From positions 1 to 58,015 of the forward strand of contig NZ_MDER01000047.1 of assembly GCF_001721045.1 (NCBI RefSeq): 58,015 nucleotides of DNA. Reading direction: 5' to 3'. A program made the translations under genes and the position numbers. The notes beneath the pieces are model-generated. The model saw nothing but the letters and a program-made list of their open reading frames with translations, was not told the DNA's origin and made no database searches. Shown here one piece after another: positions 33,808 through 42,955 of the stretch. The stretch's first letter is position 1, and each line of letters opens with the position of its first letter. Origin of the DNA: Paenibacillus nuruki. GTDB taxonomy: Bacteria; Bacillota; Bacilli; Paenibacillales; Paenibacillaceae.

Positions 33808-34701
33808 ATGAAATATGTTCATTTTAGTTATCAACAACAGCAACACATAGGTATCGCATTAGATGATGTGATTGTACCTATATCTGCTTTACAACCTTTT
33901 GTCGATTCCTCGTTAACCCTTCCTGTACACATGGACGATCTCTGGTCTCAACATGGCTTACATACACAGCTTCAACACATCTTAGAACAACACACCACTG
34001 AACTTTTAGCTCAAGCGATTGCTGAACAAGATATCGAATGGTTGCCTGTAATACCAAGCCCCGGTAAGCTGATCTGTATTGGTCTTAATTATCGCCGTCA
34101 TGCAGAAGAAACAAAGGCACCGATTCCGCAAACACCTGTTGTTTTTAGCAAATTCTCTGATGTGGTAGCAGGTCATCTACAATCTGTAACGCTCCCACAA
34201 GCCAGCACACAAGTCGATTACGAAGCAGAGCTATGTATAGTAATCGGTCAGCAAGCGAGTCAGGTAAGTACAGAAGAGGCTTTAGATTATGTATTTGGTT
34301 ATTGCGCCGCTAATGATGTCTCTGCACGTGATCTACAGATGCTGACCAGTCAATGGTTATTGGGCAAAACATGTCCCAATTTTGCACCGATTGGTCCTTA
34401 TCTGGTTACAGCTGATGAAGTTGGCGATCCTAACCAACTCCAGATCAGCGCCTATCTAAATGGAGAACAAGTCCAACATTCCAATACATCTGATATGATC
34501 TTCGATTGTCGTTATATTATTCATTATCTTTCTCAGCATATGACGCTTAATCCGGGTGATATTATTTTGACGGGTACACCTGAAGGCGTGATTTTGGGCA
34601 AACCAAAAGAAGAACGAGTCTGGTTAAAGTCTGGTGACGAAGTTACAATTGAAATTGAAAAGCTAGGCAGATTAACGAATACATTTGTATCGGCTAAATA
34701 G
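33808..34701 (+). CDS. Fumarylacetoacetate hydrolase family protein
   Basis: A 297-residue FAH-superfamily enzyme (acylpyruvate hydrolase / diketo-acid hydrolase / decarboxylase type). Features: ICIGLNYRRHAEE, the metal-binding VDYEAELCIVIG, YCAANDVSARDLQ, KTCPNFAPIGPYLV and NPGDIILTGTPEGV. About 65 residues form the N-terminal cap. Members include L-2,4-diketo-3-deoxyrhamnonate hydrolase of non-phosphorylative rhamnose catabolism; lying 83 bp after the rhamnose mutarotase makes that activity attractive but not proven. Its ribosome site is enclosed in a strong hairpin. Confidence 0.85.
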   Translation: MKYVHFSYQQQQHIGIALDDVIVPISALQPFVDSSLTLPVHMDDLWSQHGLHTQLQHILEQHTTELLAQAIAEQDIEWLPVIPSPGKLICIGLNYRRHAEETKAPIPQTPVVFSKFSDVVAGHLQSVTLPQASTQVDYEAELCIVIGQQASQVSTEEALDYVFGYCAANDVSARDLQMLTSQWLLGKTCPNFAPIGPYLVTADEVGDPNQLQISAYLNGEQVQHSNTSDMIFDCRYIIHYLSQHMTLNPGDIILTGTPEGVILGKPKEERVWLKSGDEVTIEIEKLGRLTNTFVSAK

Positions 34702-34740
34702 AATCAAACGATATTTTGGAAGGCACAGGAGGGGATCGCT

Positions 34741-35538
34741 ATGATCCAAGAAAATACCAAACTGAGAACGCTAGGAACGTTTCTCAAATCCCGTCGGAAT
34801 CAATTACAACCAGAACAAGCAGGGTTCAGTCATTCTTACGGTCAACGTAGAACACCGGGATTGCGACGGGAAGAAGTGGCTGTACTTGCTGGTGTAAGTG
34901 CTACCTATTATACGTGGTTAGAACAGGGAAGAGATGTGACTGCTTCACGCGATGTGATTGAAAATATAGCCAGAGCGCTACAATTGAATCCTGATGAAAG
35001 AGTACATTTGCTTCAGCTCTGGAATCCGAATGAGCCTGAGACGATTGCAAATGTCTCTACGATAAGCCCGCATTGGCAACATATTCTGAATCAACTTCAT
35101 TCCCCATCTATTATTACCAATCATATGTCAGAGTTTATTTTTTGGAATCCAGCAGCCAATGAATTATTTTCCAATCTAGACGCAATGTTACCTGAAGAAC
35201 GGTTTTTTATGAGGTTAGTCTTTCTAAACGAAGAATTTCGGAGTCGGATCGTGAACTTGGAAGAGTATACGATTAGTTGTGTCGCTGTCTATCGTAGCTA
35301 TTACAATCGCCATCCTGAAAATCTTTTTTTTAGAGAATTTGTACAACGTTTATGTATGGATAGCCCTGAATTTGAAGCGATATGGAATTTACATCATGTT
35401 CAACTTCAAAAAGCATGTCTTTTACACATTCATATGCCTAGTGCCCAACAGATAGTTACTTTTGACTCTAATTCGATGGCAACACTCGACAACAGTCCCA
35501 ATTATCATATGTGTATCTATTCACCAGTCTCCTCATAA
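34741..35538 (+). CDS. XRE family regulator with MmyB-like ligand-binding domain
   Basis: A 265-residue regulator: an N-terminal helix-turn-helix (about residues 10-80) with the hallmark RRTPGLRREEVAVLAGVSATYYTWLEQGRD, then an MmyB-type PAS-like ligand-binding domain that starts near HWQHILNQL and includes FIFWNPAANELF. Such proteins usually repress an adjacent oxidoreductase or transporter; the candidates here are the FAH gene 39 bp upstream and the aldo/keto reductase downstream, the latter beyond a terminator. GGAGGGG lies seven bases before the ATG. Confidence 0.88.
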   Translation: MIQENTKLRTLGTFLKSRRNQLQPEQAGFSHSYGQRRTPGLRREEVAVLAGVSATYYTWLEQGRDVTASRDVIENIARALQLNPDERVHLLQLWNPNEPETIANVSTISPHWQHILNQLHSPSIITNHMSEFIFWNPAANELFSNLDAMLPEERFFMRLVFLNEEFRSRIVNLEEYTISCVAVYRSYYNRHPENLFFREFVQRLCMDSPEFEAIWNLHHVQLQKACLLHIHMPSAQQIVTFDSNSMATLDNSPNYHMCIYSPVSS

Positions 35539-35554
35539 TGAATATTATGTTCCT

Positions 35555-35594
35555 AAACTAACAGGTAGCTCACATGCTGCCTGTTAGTTTTTTT
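35555..35594 (+). terminator. Intrinsic terminator after the XRE gene
   Basis: AAACTAACAGG pairs with CCTGTTAGTTT, inner AGC/GCT, followed by T-run. Confidence 0.9.
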
Positions 35595-35691
35595 ACTAGC
35601 ATAACTGTACTGTGGTTGAACCTATACATATGGAATAGGATATAGAAAGTAACCACACTATATTGTATAGATTGAACAGGAGGAACGATAG

Positions 35692-36744
35692 ATGCACTAT
35701 AATCAATTAGGTCCAAGCGGGCTATTTGTATCTGAATTATGCTTTGGCACAATGACGTTCGGAGGCGGAGAAAATTTTGATATCGTTGGTAAAGTACAGC
35801 AAGAAGAAGCAGATACTTTACTAGCACGTGCGTTGGAAGCAGGAATTAACTTTATTGATACCGCAGATATTTACTCTGAAGGCAATTCAGAAAGAATTAC
35901 TGGACAAGCGCTACGCAACTTAGGCATCAAACGAGAAGAAGTGGTTGTCGCTACGAAAGTGTTCGGTGTCATGGGATCTTCTCCTAATCAGAAAGGTTCT
36001 TCTCGCAATCATATTATGGATGGTGTCCAAAATAGTCTGGAACGTTTACAAATGGATCATATTGATCTGTATCAACTTCATGGATTCGATCCTGCTACTT
36101 CGATAGAAGAATCACTACAAGCTTTAACTGACCTTGTACGCCAAGGATTAGTTCGCTATATTGGTGTATCCAACTGGGCAGCATGGCAAATCGCTCAAGC
36201 GATCGGCATTTCGAATCAGCATCGACTTGAAAAATTTGTTTCTACACAAGCGTATTATACACTTGCAGGTCGTGAGCTGGAACGTGAGATTATCCCGATG
36301 CTACATAGTCATAACGATATGGGATTGCTCGTATGGAGTCCACTTGCAGGAGGTTTATTAAGCGGTAAATTTACACGTGATCAGCAAAATTCTGAAGGCA
36401 GTCGACGCAATGATTTTGATTTCCCGCCTGTAGATAAAGTCCGTGCGTATGATATTATTGATAATTTGATCGAAATGGCTAATCAAAAAGAAGCCTCGGT
36501 AGCTCAACTTGCTCTAGCATGGCTGTTACATCAACGTGCAGTGACCAGCGTCATTATTGGCACGAAGAAGATGCATCAGTTAGAAGATAATCTAGGCGCC
36601 ATCGATATTGTATTTTCTGAAGAAGAATTACAGACACTTGATAAGATCAGTCAGATTCCTAGTGAATATCCGGGCTGGATGATAGATATGTGGAGTCAGG
36701 CAAGAATAGAACAATTACAACAGGTGCGTCATACCCGTTCGTGA
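35692..36744 (+). CDS. Aldo/keto reductase
   Basis: A 350-residue NADPH-dependent aldo/keto reductase with a (beta/alpha)8 barrel. The catalytic tetrad is visible: Asp and Tyr in FIDTADIYSEGNSE, Lys in VVVATKVFG and His in YQLHGFD. The C-terminal cofactor-binding stretch SVIIGTKKMHQLEDNL is intact. Length and sequence suggest the YajO/IolS-like subgroup of general carbonyl reductases. CAGGAGG is six to seven bases before the ATG. Own terminator. Natural substrate unknown. Confidence 0.9.
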   Translation: MHYNQLGPSGLFVSELCFGTMTFGGGENFDIVGKVQQEEADTLLARALEAGINFIDTADIYSEGNSERITGQALRNLGIKREEVVVATKVFGVMGSSPNQKGSSRNHIMDGVQNSLERLQMDHIDLYQLHGFDPATSIEESLQALTDLVRQGLVRYIGVSNWAAWQIAQAIGISNQHRLEKFVSTQAYYTLAGRELEREIIPMLHSHNDMGLLVWSPLAGGLLSGKFTRDQQNSEGSRRNDFDFPPVDKVRAYDIIDNLIEMANQKEASVAQLALAWLLHQRAVTSVIIGTKKMHQLEDNLGAIDIVFSEEELQTLDKISQIPSEYPGWMIDMWSQARIEQLQQVRHTRS

Positions 36745-36762
36745 TATACATTACACTGAAAA

Positions 36763-36802
36763 AAGGAATCCCAAGGTAATATACTTGTGGGTTCCTTTTT
36801 TT
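36763..36802 (+). terminator. Intrinsic terminator after the aldo/keto reductase
   Basis: AAGGAATCCCAAG pairs with CTTGTGGGTTCCTT (small bulge), followed by seven T. Confidence 0.9.
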
Positions 36803-36899
36803 ATGTGTATGATGTTTTGCCTTTTGTTGCTACGATGACAAGAAAGCAGAAAAACGTTATGATAACAGGAGCGGACATAAATAGAGATGAGGTCTATGA

Positions 36900-37913
36900 A
36901 TGAAGGTAAGGGAATGGATTAACCACGATGGAATCCGGCGCATTATCGTGCTTGCGATTCTTGTTCTGGTGATTTTTGCTATGCAAAGTATGATGAATAT
37001 TATTTTACTTACATTACTGCTGACGATTCTAATCGGTAGTATGTATGATGGGCTTATGAAGTTATTTCAAACGTTCATTCCTAATGTTTCACGCTTTTTT
37101 GTTTTACCTTTAGTGTATCTGATCTTGCTGGCTGTTATTGCCTGGGGCGTGTACCGAATGGTGCCTACAGTGATTATGCAGGTCACTCAGTTATACGAAA
37201 TGATTATTGAAGCCTATCGGCATCCTCACGAAAGTGAATGGAACCCGTACATTATTAACTTTTTGAATACGTTAAATGTACAGCGTTTTATCGAACCTGG
37301 CTTTAATGTTATTTTAAAAATTAGCAAATTAGGTTCTCAGTTACTTATAGCATTATTGCTTAGCTTATTTTTCTTGTTGGATCGTGCGCACATTACACGT
37401 TTTACGTCTTCTTTTCAAGAAAGTAAGTTAGGTTGGTTTTTTAAAGAAGTCGGTTATTTCGGCAAAATGTTTTTAGATACGTTTGGTAAAGTCATTGAAG
37501 CTCAATTATTGATTTCATTGATCAACTGTATTATTACGATTATCGCGCTCTGGTTTATGGGCTTCCCGAATTTATTAGGTCTGGCTTTGATTATCTTTAT
37601 GTTGGGGTTAATACCGGTTGCAGGTGTATTTATATCGCTTGTTCCGCTAGGATTGATTGCTTTCAGTATCGGTGGAGTGAAGTACATTGTCTATCTGCTG
37701 ATTCTGGTTGTAGTGATTCATGCGATTGAAGCTTATTTCTTAAATCCCAAATTAATGTCCAGTAAAACCAATCTACCTGTTTTTTATACTTTTGTAGTTC
37801 TTATTTTTTCTGAACACTTTATCGGTCCATGGGGATTGATTATCGGTATTCCGTTATTTGTCTTTTTCCTTGATTTGATCGGGGTTACTCGTAAGAAAAA
37901 AGGCAGTGTCTAA
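36900..37913 (+). CDS. AI-2E family transporter (PF01594)
   Basis: A 337-residue membrane protein with seven or eight helices: a first pair at residues 13-45, a central amphipathic stretch around residues 85-150, then a helix-rich C-terminal half with FPNLLGLALIIFMLGLIPVAG and the conserved ending HFIGPWGLIIGIPLFVFF. This is the AI-2E / YdbI / YtvI family, whose members export small molecules or exchange Na+/H+; the autoinducer name is historical and I make no AI-2 claim. GATGAGG about eight bases upstream supports the start. Terminator follows. Confidence 0.82.
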   Translation: MKVREWINHDGIRRIIVLAILVLVIFAMQSMMNIILLTLLLTILIGSMYDGLMKLFQTFIPNVSRFFVLPLVYLILLAVIAWGVYRMVPTVIMQVTQLYEMIIEAYRHPHESEWNPYIINFLNTLNVQRFIEPGFNVILKISKLGSQLLIALLLSLFFLLDRAHITRFTSSFQESKLGWFFKEVGYFGKMFLDTFGKVIEAQLLISLINCIITIIALWFMGFPNLLGLALIIFMLGLIPVAGVFISLVPLGLIAFSIGGVKYIVYLLILVVVIHAIEAYFLNPKLMSSKTNLPVFYTFVVLIFSEHFIGPWGLIIGIPLFVFFLDLIGVTRKKKGSV

Positions 37914-37957
37914 TGGATCTTTAGTTATAAAATAGGGTTGTAATCACAGTCTATTTG

Positions 37958-37996
37958 AAACGTTTATGCTGCCTGTATGGAGTATAAACGTTTTTT
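37958..37996 (+). terminator. Intrinsic terminator after the AI-2E-type gene
   Basis: AAACGTTTAT pairs with ATAAACGTTT around a 16-base loop, then T-run. Confidence 0.85.
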
Positions 37997-38109
37997 GCTT
38001 TTACAAAAATTTTACATTTACGATTAGCTTTTCATTATCGCGCATGATATCCTTATAAACATATCGATCTACTTAGGTATACAATTATTCATATTTGGAG
38101 GGATTTTAT

Positions 38110-39222
38110 ATGAGCGTCAATTCACCAAAAACATCAGAACTATTTACTCCTTTTCATACACCACAGCTAGAATTGTCCAATCGGATCGTTATGGCTCCGA
38201 TGACACGTAATTTTTCACCTAATGGTGTACCTGGAGCAGATGTAGCGACTTATTATAGACGTCGTGCTGAAAATGAAGTCGCATTGATTATTACAGAAGG
38301 TACAGCGATCAATCATCCTGCGGCTGTCTCTTCCCCGGATATCCCTGTTTTTCATGGCGAAGAAGCTTTGAATGGTTGGGCAGAAGTGGTTAGACAAGTA
38401 CACGAAGTTGGTGGCAAAATCATGCCTCAAATCTGGCATGTTGGTATGGCTCGCCCAGTCGGTTCATTACCGAATGTAGAAGCTGCGCCGATCGGCCCAT
38501 CCGGTCTTGATATTAACGGTGAGAAAGTAAATGAGCCGTTGACAACAGAAGAGATTCAAGAAGTCATTCAAGCGTATGCTCAAGCCGCTGCCGATGCCAA
38601 ACGAGTAGGCTTTGATGGTATAGAACTTCATGGAGCACATGGTTACTTAATCGATCAGTTCTTCTGGTCACAAACGAATCAACGTACTGATGAGTATGGT
38701 GGCGATCTTGTAGCACGTACACGTTTTGGCGTTGAAGTGGTTAAAGCTTGTCGTGCTGCTGTAGGGCCTGATTATCCGATCGTATTCCGCTTTTCACAAT
38801 GGAAAATGAATCATTATGATGCTCGTCTTGTCGAGACAGCCGAAGAGTTGACTCAATTTTTACAACCGTTGTCTGAAGCTGGCGTAGATATTTTCCATTG
38901 CTCTACACGTCGCTTCTGGGAACCTGAATTTGAAGGTTCTGATCTTAACCTTGCCGGTTGGACGAAAAAAATCACAGGCAAACCAACAATCACAGTTGGT
39001 TCTGTAGGACTTAATCAGGTATTCTTAAGCAATAAGACTGAAGATGTCTCTGAAAGTATCCGTCTTGAAGAATTGGATGCGAAATTAAATGCAGGGGAAT
39101 TTGATCTAGTGGCTGTCGGTCGTGCATTGATTGGTGATGCAGCATGGGCTACCAAATTGCATGAACAACGTACAGATGATATCAAAACATTTGATCAAGA
39201 AGATCTGAAATCTTTACGCTAA
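38110..39222 (+). CDS. Old yellow enzyme family NADH:flavin oxidoreductase
   Basis: A 370-residue FMN-dependent ene-reductase of the old yellow enzyme family, reducing activated C=C bonds. Motifs: LELSNRIVMAPMTRNFS, the substrate-anion binding pair in ELHGAHGYLIDQFFW, TDEYGGDLVARTRF, and late flavin-phosphate binding VAVGRALIGD. The form resembles the NemA/classical OYE group rather than short YqjM homologues. An in-frame TTG at 38095 lies within the ribosome site; TTGGAGGG at 38095-38102 supports ATG 38110. Followed by a terminator. Substrate unspecified; detoxification is the usual role. Confidence 0.88.
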   Translation: MSVNSPKTSELFTPFHTPQLELSNRIVMAPMTRNFSPNGVPGADVATYYRRRAENEVALIITEGTAINHPAAVSSPDIPVFHGEEALNGWAEVVRQVHEVGGKIMPQIWHVGMARPVGSLPNVEAAPIGPSGLDINGEKVNEPLTTEEIQEVIQAYAQAAADAKRVGFDGIELHGAHGYLIDQFFWSQTNQRTDEYGGDLVARTRFGVEVVKACRAAVGPDYPIVFRFSQWKMNHYDARLVETAEELTQFLQPLSEAGVDIFHCSTRRFWEPEFEGSDLNLAGWTKKITGKPTITVGSVGLNQVFLSNKTEDVSESIRLEELDAKLNAGEFDLVAVGRALIGDAAWATKLHEQRTDDIKTFDQEDLKSLR

Positions 39223-39277
39223 ACTGAAGGTATCAAATTAAATAAACAGGTAACAAAATCAAACCATATAAATTAAG

Positions 39278-39312
39278 AAGAGCAACCTTTTCATAAGGGT
39301 TGCTCTTTTTTT
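39278..39312 (+). terminator. Intrinsic terminator after the old yellow enzyme gene
   Basis: AAGAGCAACC pairs with GGTTGCTCTT, with an extra TT/AA step inside, followed by T-run. The rest of the 316-base gap to 39539 is AT-rich and holds only the promoter listed next. Confidence 0.9.
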
Positions 39313-39455
39313 GATCATAAATCAGGTATTTATATACATGTTATCGATATAATGATCTATTTTGGTGATTTGAACTGAATGTATGAAAGTAATGTAAACT
39401 TAACTGCCTCACAATGTAAAAATAAAATAAAATATTACCCAATTATTTTGCTTTT

Positions 39456-39485
39456 TTTACAAAATAGCTTACTTTTGAATATATT
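39456..39485 (+). promoter_or_regulatory. Candidate promoter of the 949-residue secreted protein
   Basis: TTTACA (39456-39461), 18 bases, TATATT (39480-39485), 54 bp before the start codon. Confidence 0.45.
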
Positions 39486-39538
39486 TCCATGATAATATGA
39501 GTTAGATATCTATTCTTTCAGTACATAGGAGGCAAAAC

Positions 39539-42388
39539 ATGGTAACACGTAGTGGAATAAAATCAAGCTGGGTAAAGTATGCTCTAATGGTGGCAATTGC
39601 TTTACCAATGCAAACAGGCTTGCTTGGTGGATTAACAGCAGTTCATGCTGAAGGACCTACAGATCCAGCACCTTTTATCGCAGCCAAAGTGGTTAACGAG
39701 AATGCAGGTAAAAAAGTATTGTTCGATAACAGTCATGCTCAGACAGCAGGGGCAGCCGATTGGGTCATCGACGGCGGATTTTCAGATTTTGCAAATGCAC
39801 TCGCAAATGATGGTTACTATGTGAAAGAACTTCGCAAAAGTACACCAATCACATACAGTGACTTGAGTGAATACGATGTATTTGTTATCGCAGAACCTAA
39901 CGTTCCGTTCAAAACAACAGAACAAGCTGCGATGAAACAATATGTTGAAAGCGGTGGCAGTATTTTCTTCGTAGGTGATCATTATAATGCCGATCGTAAC
40001 AAAAACCGTTGGGACGGATCAGAAGCAATCAATGGTTTCCGTCGTGGCGCTTGGGAAGATCCAACGAAAGGCATGAGCACAGAAGAGAAAAATTCTGCGG
40101 CGATGCAAGGGGTAGCAAGCTCTGATTGGTTATCTGATAACTTCGGGATTCGTTATCGTTATAACGCTTTAGGAGATATCAATGCTAACCAAGTGGTTGC
40201 ACCGAATCAAGCTTTTGGAATTACAGAAGGTGTAGGTAGTGTAGCGATGCATGCCGGTTCTACACTTGCTATTACAGATCCAGCCAAAGCTAAAGGAATT
40301 GTTTACTTGCCAGAAACGAATGCAGCGTGGGGTAATGCTGTCGATCAAGGGGTATACAATGGTGGCGGTGTTGCAGAAGGCCCTTATGTAGCAGTCTCCA
40401 AATTAGGAGGAGGTAAAGCAGCATTTATCGGTGATTCTTCACCTGTAGAAGATGCTTCTCCGAAATATCTACGTGAAGAAACAGGCACTAAAAAAACAAC
40501 GTATGATGGATTTAAAGAAGTAGATGATGGCGTATTGCTTGTGAATACGATCAACTGGCTATCCGATAAAGAAACCTATACAAGCTTTGATCAAGTAGAA
40601 GGTCTACAATTGGATCAACCAACGACATTATTGCCAATCGAGGCTCCACAGACATCAACTGAACCTCAAGCAGAACCTTGGTCAGCTCCAGCGGCTGGAT
40701 ACAAATGGTGGGATTCTTCCACATTTAAGCCAGGTGCTTATGGCAGTGCAGTATCAGTAACATCGCCAACTTATAGTCTTGTACATCAAGCAGAGTTGCC
40801 AAATGCTGAACCTTTCCAGATTCGTATTGTCGCTGACAACCTAGCAGCAAATAGTACAGTCACAGGTTACAGTAGCGGTATTTTCTTAACAGGAGGTACA
40901 CAAGTAGGGCAAGTACAGAATCCTGATGGTACATGGCCTACTTCTTATGGATACAGCTCAACGTACAGCTTGACCGCAGATAGCAAAGGTCATGCTTACA
41001 AAGACATTACGGTCCGCGTGAAGCCGGGCACAACAGGAACAGCAAGTCTACGTGTAAGACTGAATGGTAGCAATCTAGTAACCACTCCGGTAACGATTGC
41101 AAATGTGCCTGCTGAACCTTTGCCAGCGGAAAATGGTGGAGTACAACCAGCACCGGCATTAACAACCGTAGCGAATGCTCGTACTCAAGCAGAAGGTAAA
41201 GTGGTTACGATTGAAGGCGTTGTAACGACAGAGCCAGGTGCTTTTGGTGGACAAGCTTTTTATTTGCAAGATAACACAGCAGGTATTTATGTTTACCAGA
41301 ATCAAGCTGGATTTCATCAAGGAGATGTTATCAAAGTCACAGCTCCATTAGCTTTGTACAATACAGAGCTTGAATTGACCGATCCGGTAAGTATCGAGAA
41401 AACAGGTACTGCATCATTGCCTACAGCAAAAACAGCAGTAGCTGTAGACACGTATAATCAAGGACAATTGGTACAATTGAAAAATGTACAGATCAGCAAT
41501 ATCGTTGCAGCTACACCTACAGGTTCTTTCGAATTTGATGTAACAAGCAATGTATATGGTGATCAACCTGCAACTACACATGCACGTGTAGACGCACGCA
41601 CAGGCTTAACACAAGCGAACTTTGCTTATCAAAATGGACAGTTTGTAGATATTACTGGAGTAGCTACTATTTTCAAAGGTGTATTCCAATTGAAGCCAAG
41701 AAGTGCAGCAGACATTACATCTGTGGCAACAACACCTACTGATCCTACCAACCCAACAGATCCTACAGAACCAACAGAACCACCCGTTGTGACAGATCCA
41801 TTAGCAACAGATGTACCAGGAACACCTGTATTATCTGACAATAATGGGCATGACACAGGAATTAAAGATGGTAATTATACAGTTACAATGAATATGTGGT
41901 GGGGCAATAACGGTTCTACGTATAAATTGTATGAAAATGATCAAGTGATCAGCAGTGGAAAGCTTGCCGATCAATCACCTAATGCACAAGTAGTACAAGC
42001 TGATATCAAAGGTAAAGTAAATGGTTCGTATACGTATACTTTAGAATTAACCAATTCATTCGGTACAACGAAAAGCCAACCTTTGGTGGTTAACGTAACC
42101 GATGCTTCTCCTGCCAAGTCCGTATTATCGAATGATAACTGGGATGGAGACGGTAACTATCAAGTGAGTATGAACCTATGGTGGGGAACGAATGGATCAG
42201 AATATCGTTTATATGAAAATGGTAAATTGATCGATACTCAATCTCTAAAAGAAGGTTCACCTCAAGCGCAACATGCCATTAGTGGTATCACAGATCGTCC
42301 AGTAGGTACGTATGAGTATGTGGCTGAATTGGTCAATGCTTCTGGCGTTACGAAAAGCGAAGCCATCACTGTAAAAGTTACTCAATAA
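39539..42388 (+). CDS. Large secreted multidomain protein (DUF4350-like, OB-fold, two ChiA-type Ig repeats)
   Basis: A 949-residue exported protein. After a signal peptide (cleavage near VHAEG, about residue 37) the first 300 residues resemble the DUF4350 / glutamine-amidotransferase-like fold: KKVLFDNSHAQ, SEYDVFVIAEPNVPF, YVESGGSIFFVGDHYNADRN and GKAAFIGDSSPVED. A beta-rich section (about 380-530) with YKWWDSSTFKPGAYGS follows, then an OB-fold of the YhcR type (about 542-730; GKVVTIEGVVTTEPGAFGG), a Pro/Thr/Glu linker, and two Ig-like repeats (about 760-855 and 860-949) like the chitinase A N-terminal domain, each with MN-M/L-WWG and a YE-N motif. No catalytic residues can be named. The repeats suggest polysaccharide binding; the OB-fold and first domain occur in secreted nuclease or glycan-processing proteins. 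TAGGAGG six bases upstream fixes the start. Confidence 0.7.
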   Translation: MVTRSGIKSSWVKYALMVAIALPMQTGLLGGLTAVHAEGPTDPAPFIAAKVVNENAGKKVLFDNSHAQTAGAADWVIDGGFSDFANALANDGYYVKELRKSTPITYSDLSEYDVFVIAEPNVPFKTTEQAAMKQYVESGGSIFFVGDHYNADRNKNRWDGSEAINGFRRGAWEDPTKGMSTEEKNSAAMQGVASSDWLSDNFGIRYRYNALGDINANQVVAPNQAFGITEGVGSVAMHAGSTLAITDPAKAKGIVYLPETNAAWGNAVDQGVYNGGGVAEGPYVAVSKLGGGKAAFIGDSSPVEDASPKYLREETGTKKTTYDGFKEVDDGVLLVNTINWLSDKETYTSFDQVEGLQLDQPTTLLPIEAPQTSTEPQAEPWSAPAAGYKWWDSSTFKPGAYGSAVSVTSPTYSLVHQAELPNAEPFQIRIVADNLAANSTVTGYSSGIFLTGGTQVGQVQNPDGTWPTSYGYSSTYSLTADSKGHAYKDITVRVKPGTTGTASLRVRLNGSNLVTTPVTIANVPAEPLPAENGGVQPAPALTTVANARTQAEGKVVTIEGVVTTEPGAFGGQAFYLQDNTAGIYVYQNQAGFHQGDVIKVTAPLALYNTELELTDPVSIEKTGTASLPTAKTAVAVDTYNQGQLVQLKNVQISNIVAATPTGSFEFDVTSNVYGDQPATTHARVDARTGLTQANFAYQNGQFVDITGVATIFKGVFQLKPRSAADITSVATTPTDPTNPTDPTEPTEPPVVTDPLATDVPGTPVLSDNNGHDTGIKDGNYTVTMNMWWGNNGSTYKLYENDQVISSGKLADQSPNAQVVQADIKGKVNGSYTYTLELTNSFGTTKSQPLVVNVTDASPAKSVLSNDNWDGDGNYQVSMNLWWGTNGSEYRLYENGKLIDTQSLKEGSPQAQHAISGITDRPVGTYEYVAELVNASGVTKSEAITVKVTQ

Positions 42389-42423
42389 TCGCACTTTATC
42401 TGTATGAAGCAAATATGATGTAC

Positions 42424-42492
42424 AAAAAAGCCTTCAACTTCAACGGTATGCATATCGCATAACCGTATCGAAGTTCAAGGCTTTATTTTTTG
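42424..42492. terminator. Long bidirectional terminator hairpin
   Basis: AAAAGCCTT, AACTT and ACGGT pair with ACCGT, AAGTT and AAGGCTTT across an extended stem with small internal loops; a T-run follows (TTTATTTTTT) and an A-run precedes. It separates the 949-residue protein gene from the convergent DUF423 gene. Confidence 0.85.
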
Positions 42493-42553
42493 GAGATTGT
42501 GGAAAGTCATCTTCAAGTAGATTCTATCAATTCATCCAGATAGTGAGAAATCC

Positions 42554-42922
42554 TTACCCTTGCATAACAGCCACTAACAATACGATCCATCCAGCGATAA
42601 AAGCAAGACCACCGAGAGGAGTAATCGCACCTAATTTCCGAACACCGGTAAAGCTAAGTACATATAAGCTTCCTGAAAATAAAATAATTCCCACAAACAG
42701 CAACCAACCTGCGGTTACAGCCAGCGAAGAATGGGTGAGATTATGTCCGAGTGTCCCTATCACTAACATACCTAATCCATGCGCAATATGGTATTGTACA
42801 CCTGTCTCGTATACTTTCATCATATCTGCGTTTAGCTTTTTCTTAAGGGCATGAGCGCCAAAAGCCCCCAATGCGACCGCTAAAACCATCATCATACAAC
42901 CTATAATCAGTATCGTTTGCAT
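42554..42922 (-). CDS. DUF423 family membrane protein (YwdK-like)
   Basis: A 122-residue protein with four membrane helices. The conserved opening ALGAFGAHALKKKL and the centre VYETGVQYHIAHGLGML are the DUF423 signature. Function unknown in the family. On the minus strand GGAG directly abuts an ATG at 42931 and is nine bases from the next ATG at 42922, so I use the latter. It follows coaA by 33 bases and is probably co-transcribed with it. Confidence 0.85.
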   Translation of the reverse strand: MQTILIIGCMMMVLAVALGAFGAHALKKKLNADMMKVYETGVQYHIAHGLGMLVIGTLGHNLTHSSLAVTAGWLLFVGIILFSGSLYVLSFTGVRKLGAITPLGGLAFIAGWIVLLVAVMQG

Positions 42923-42955
42923 CTCATTCATCTCCAGTCGTAACTATCTCTTTAT

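Noticed and set aside
42543-42854. 103-codon plus-strand frame opposite the DUF423 gene.
   Set aside because: The minus-strand product is a recognised family; the plus-strand frame has no ribosome site and no family features.
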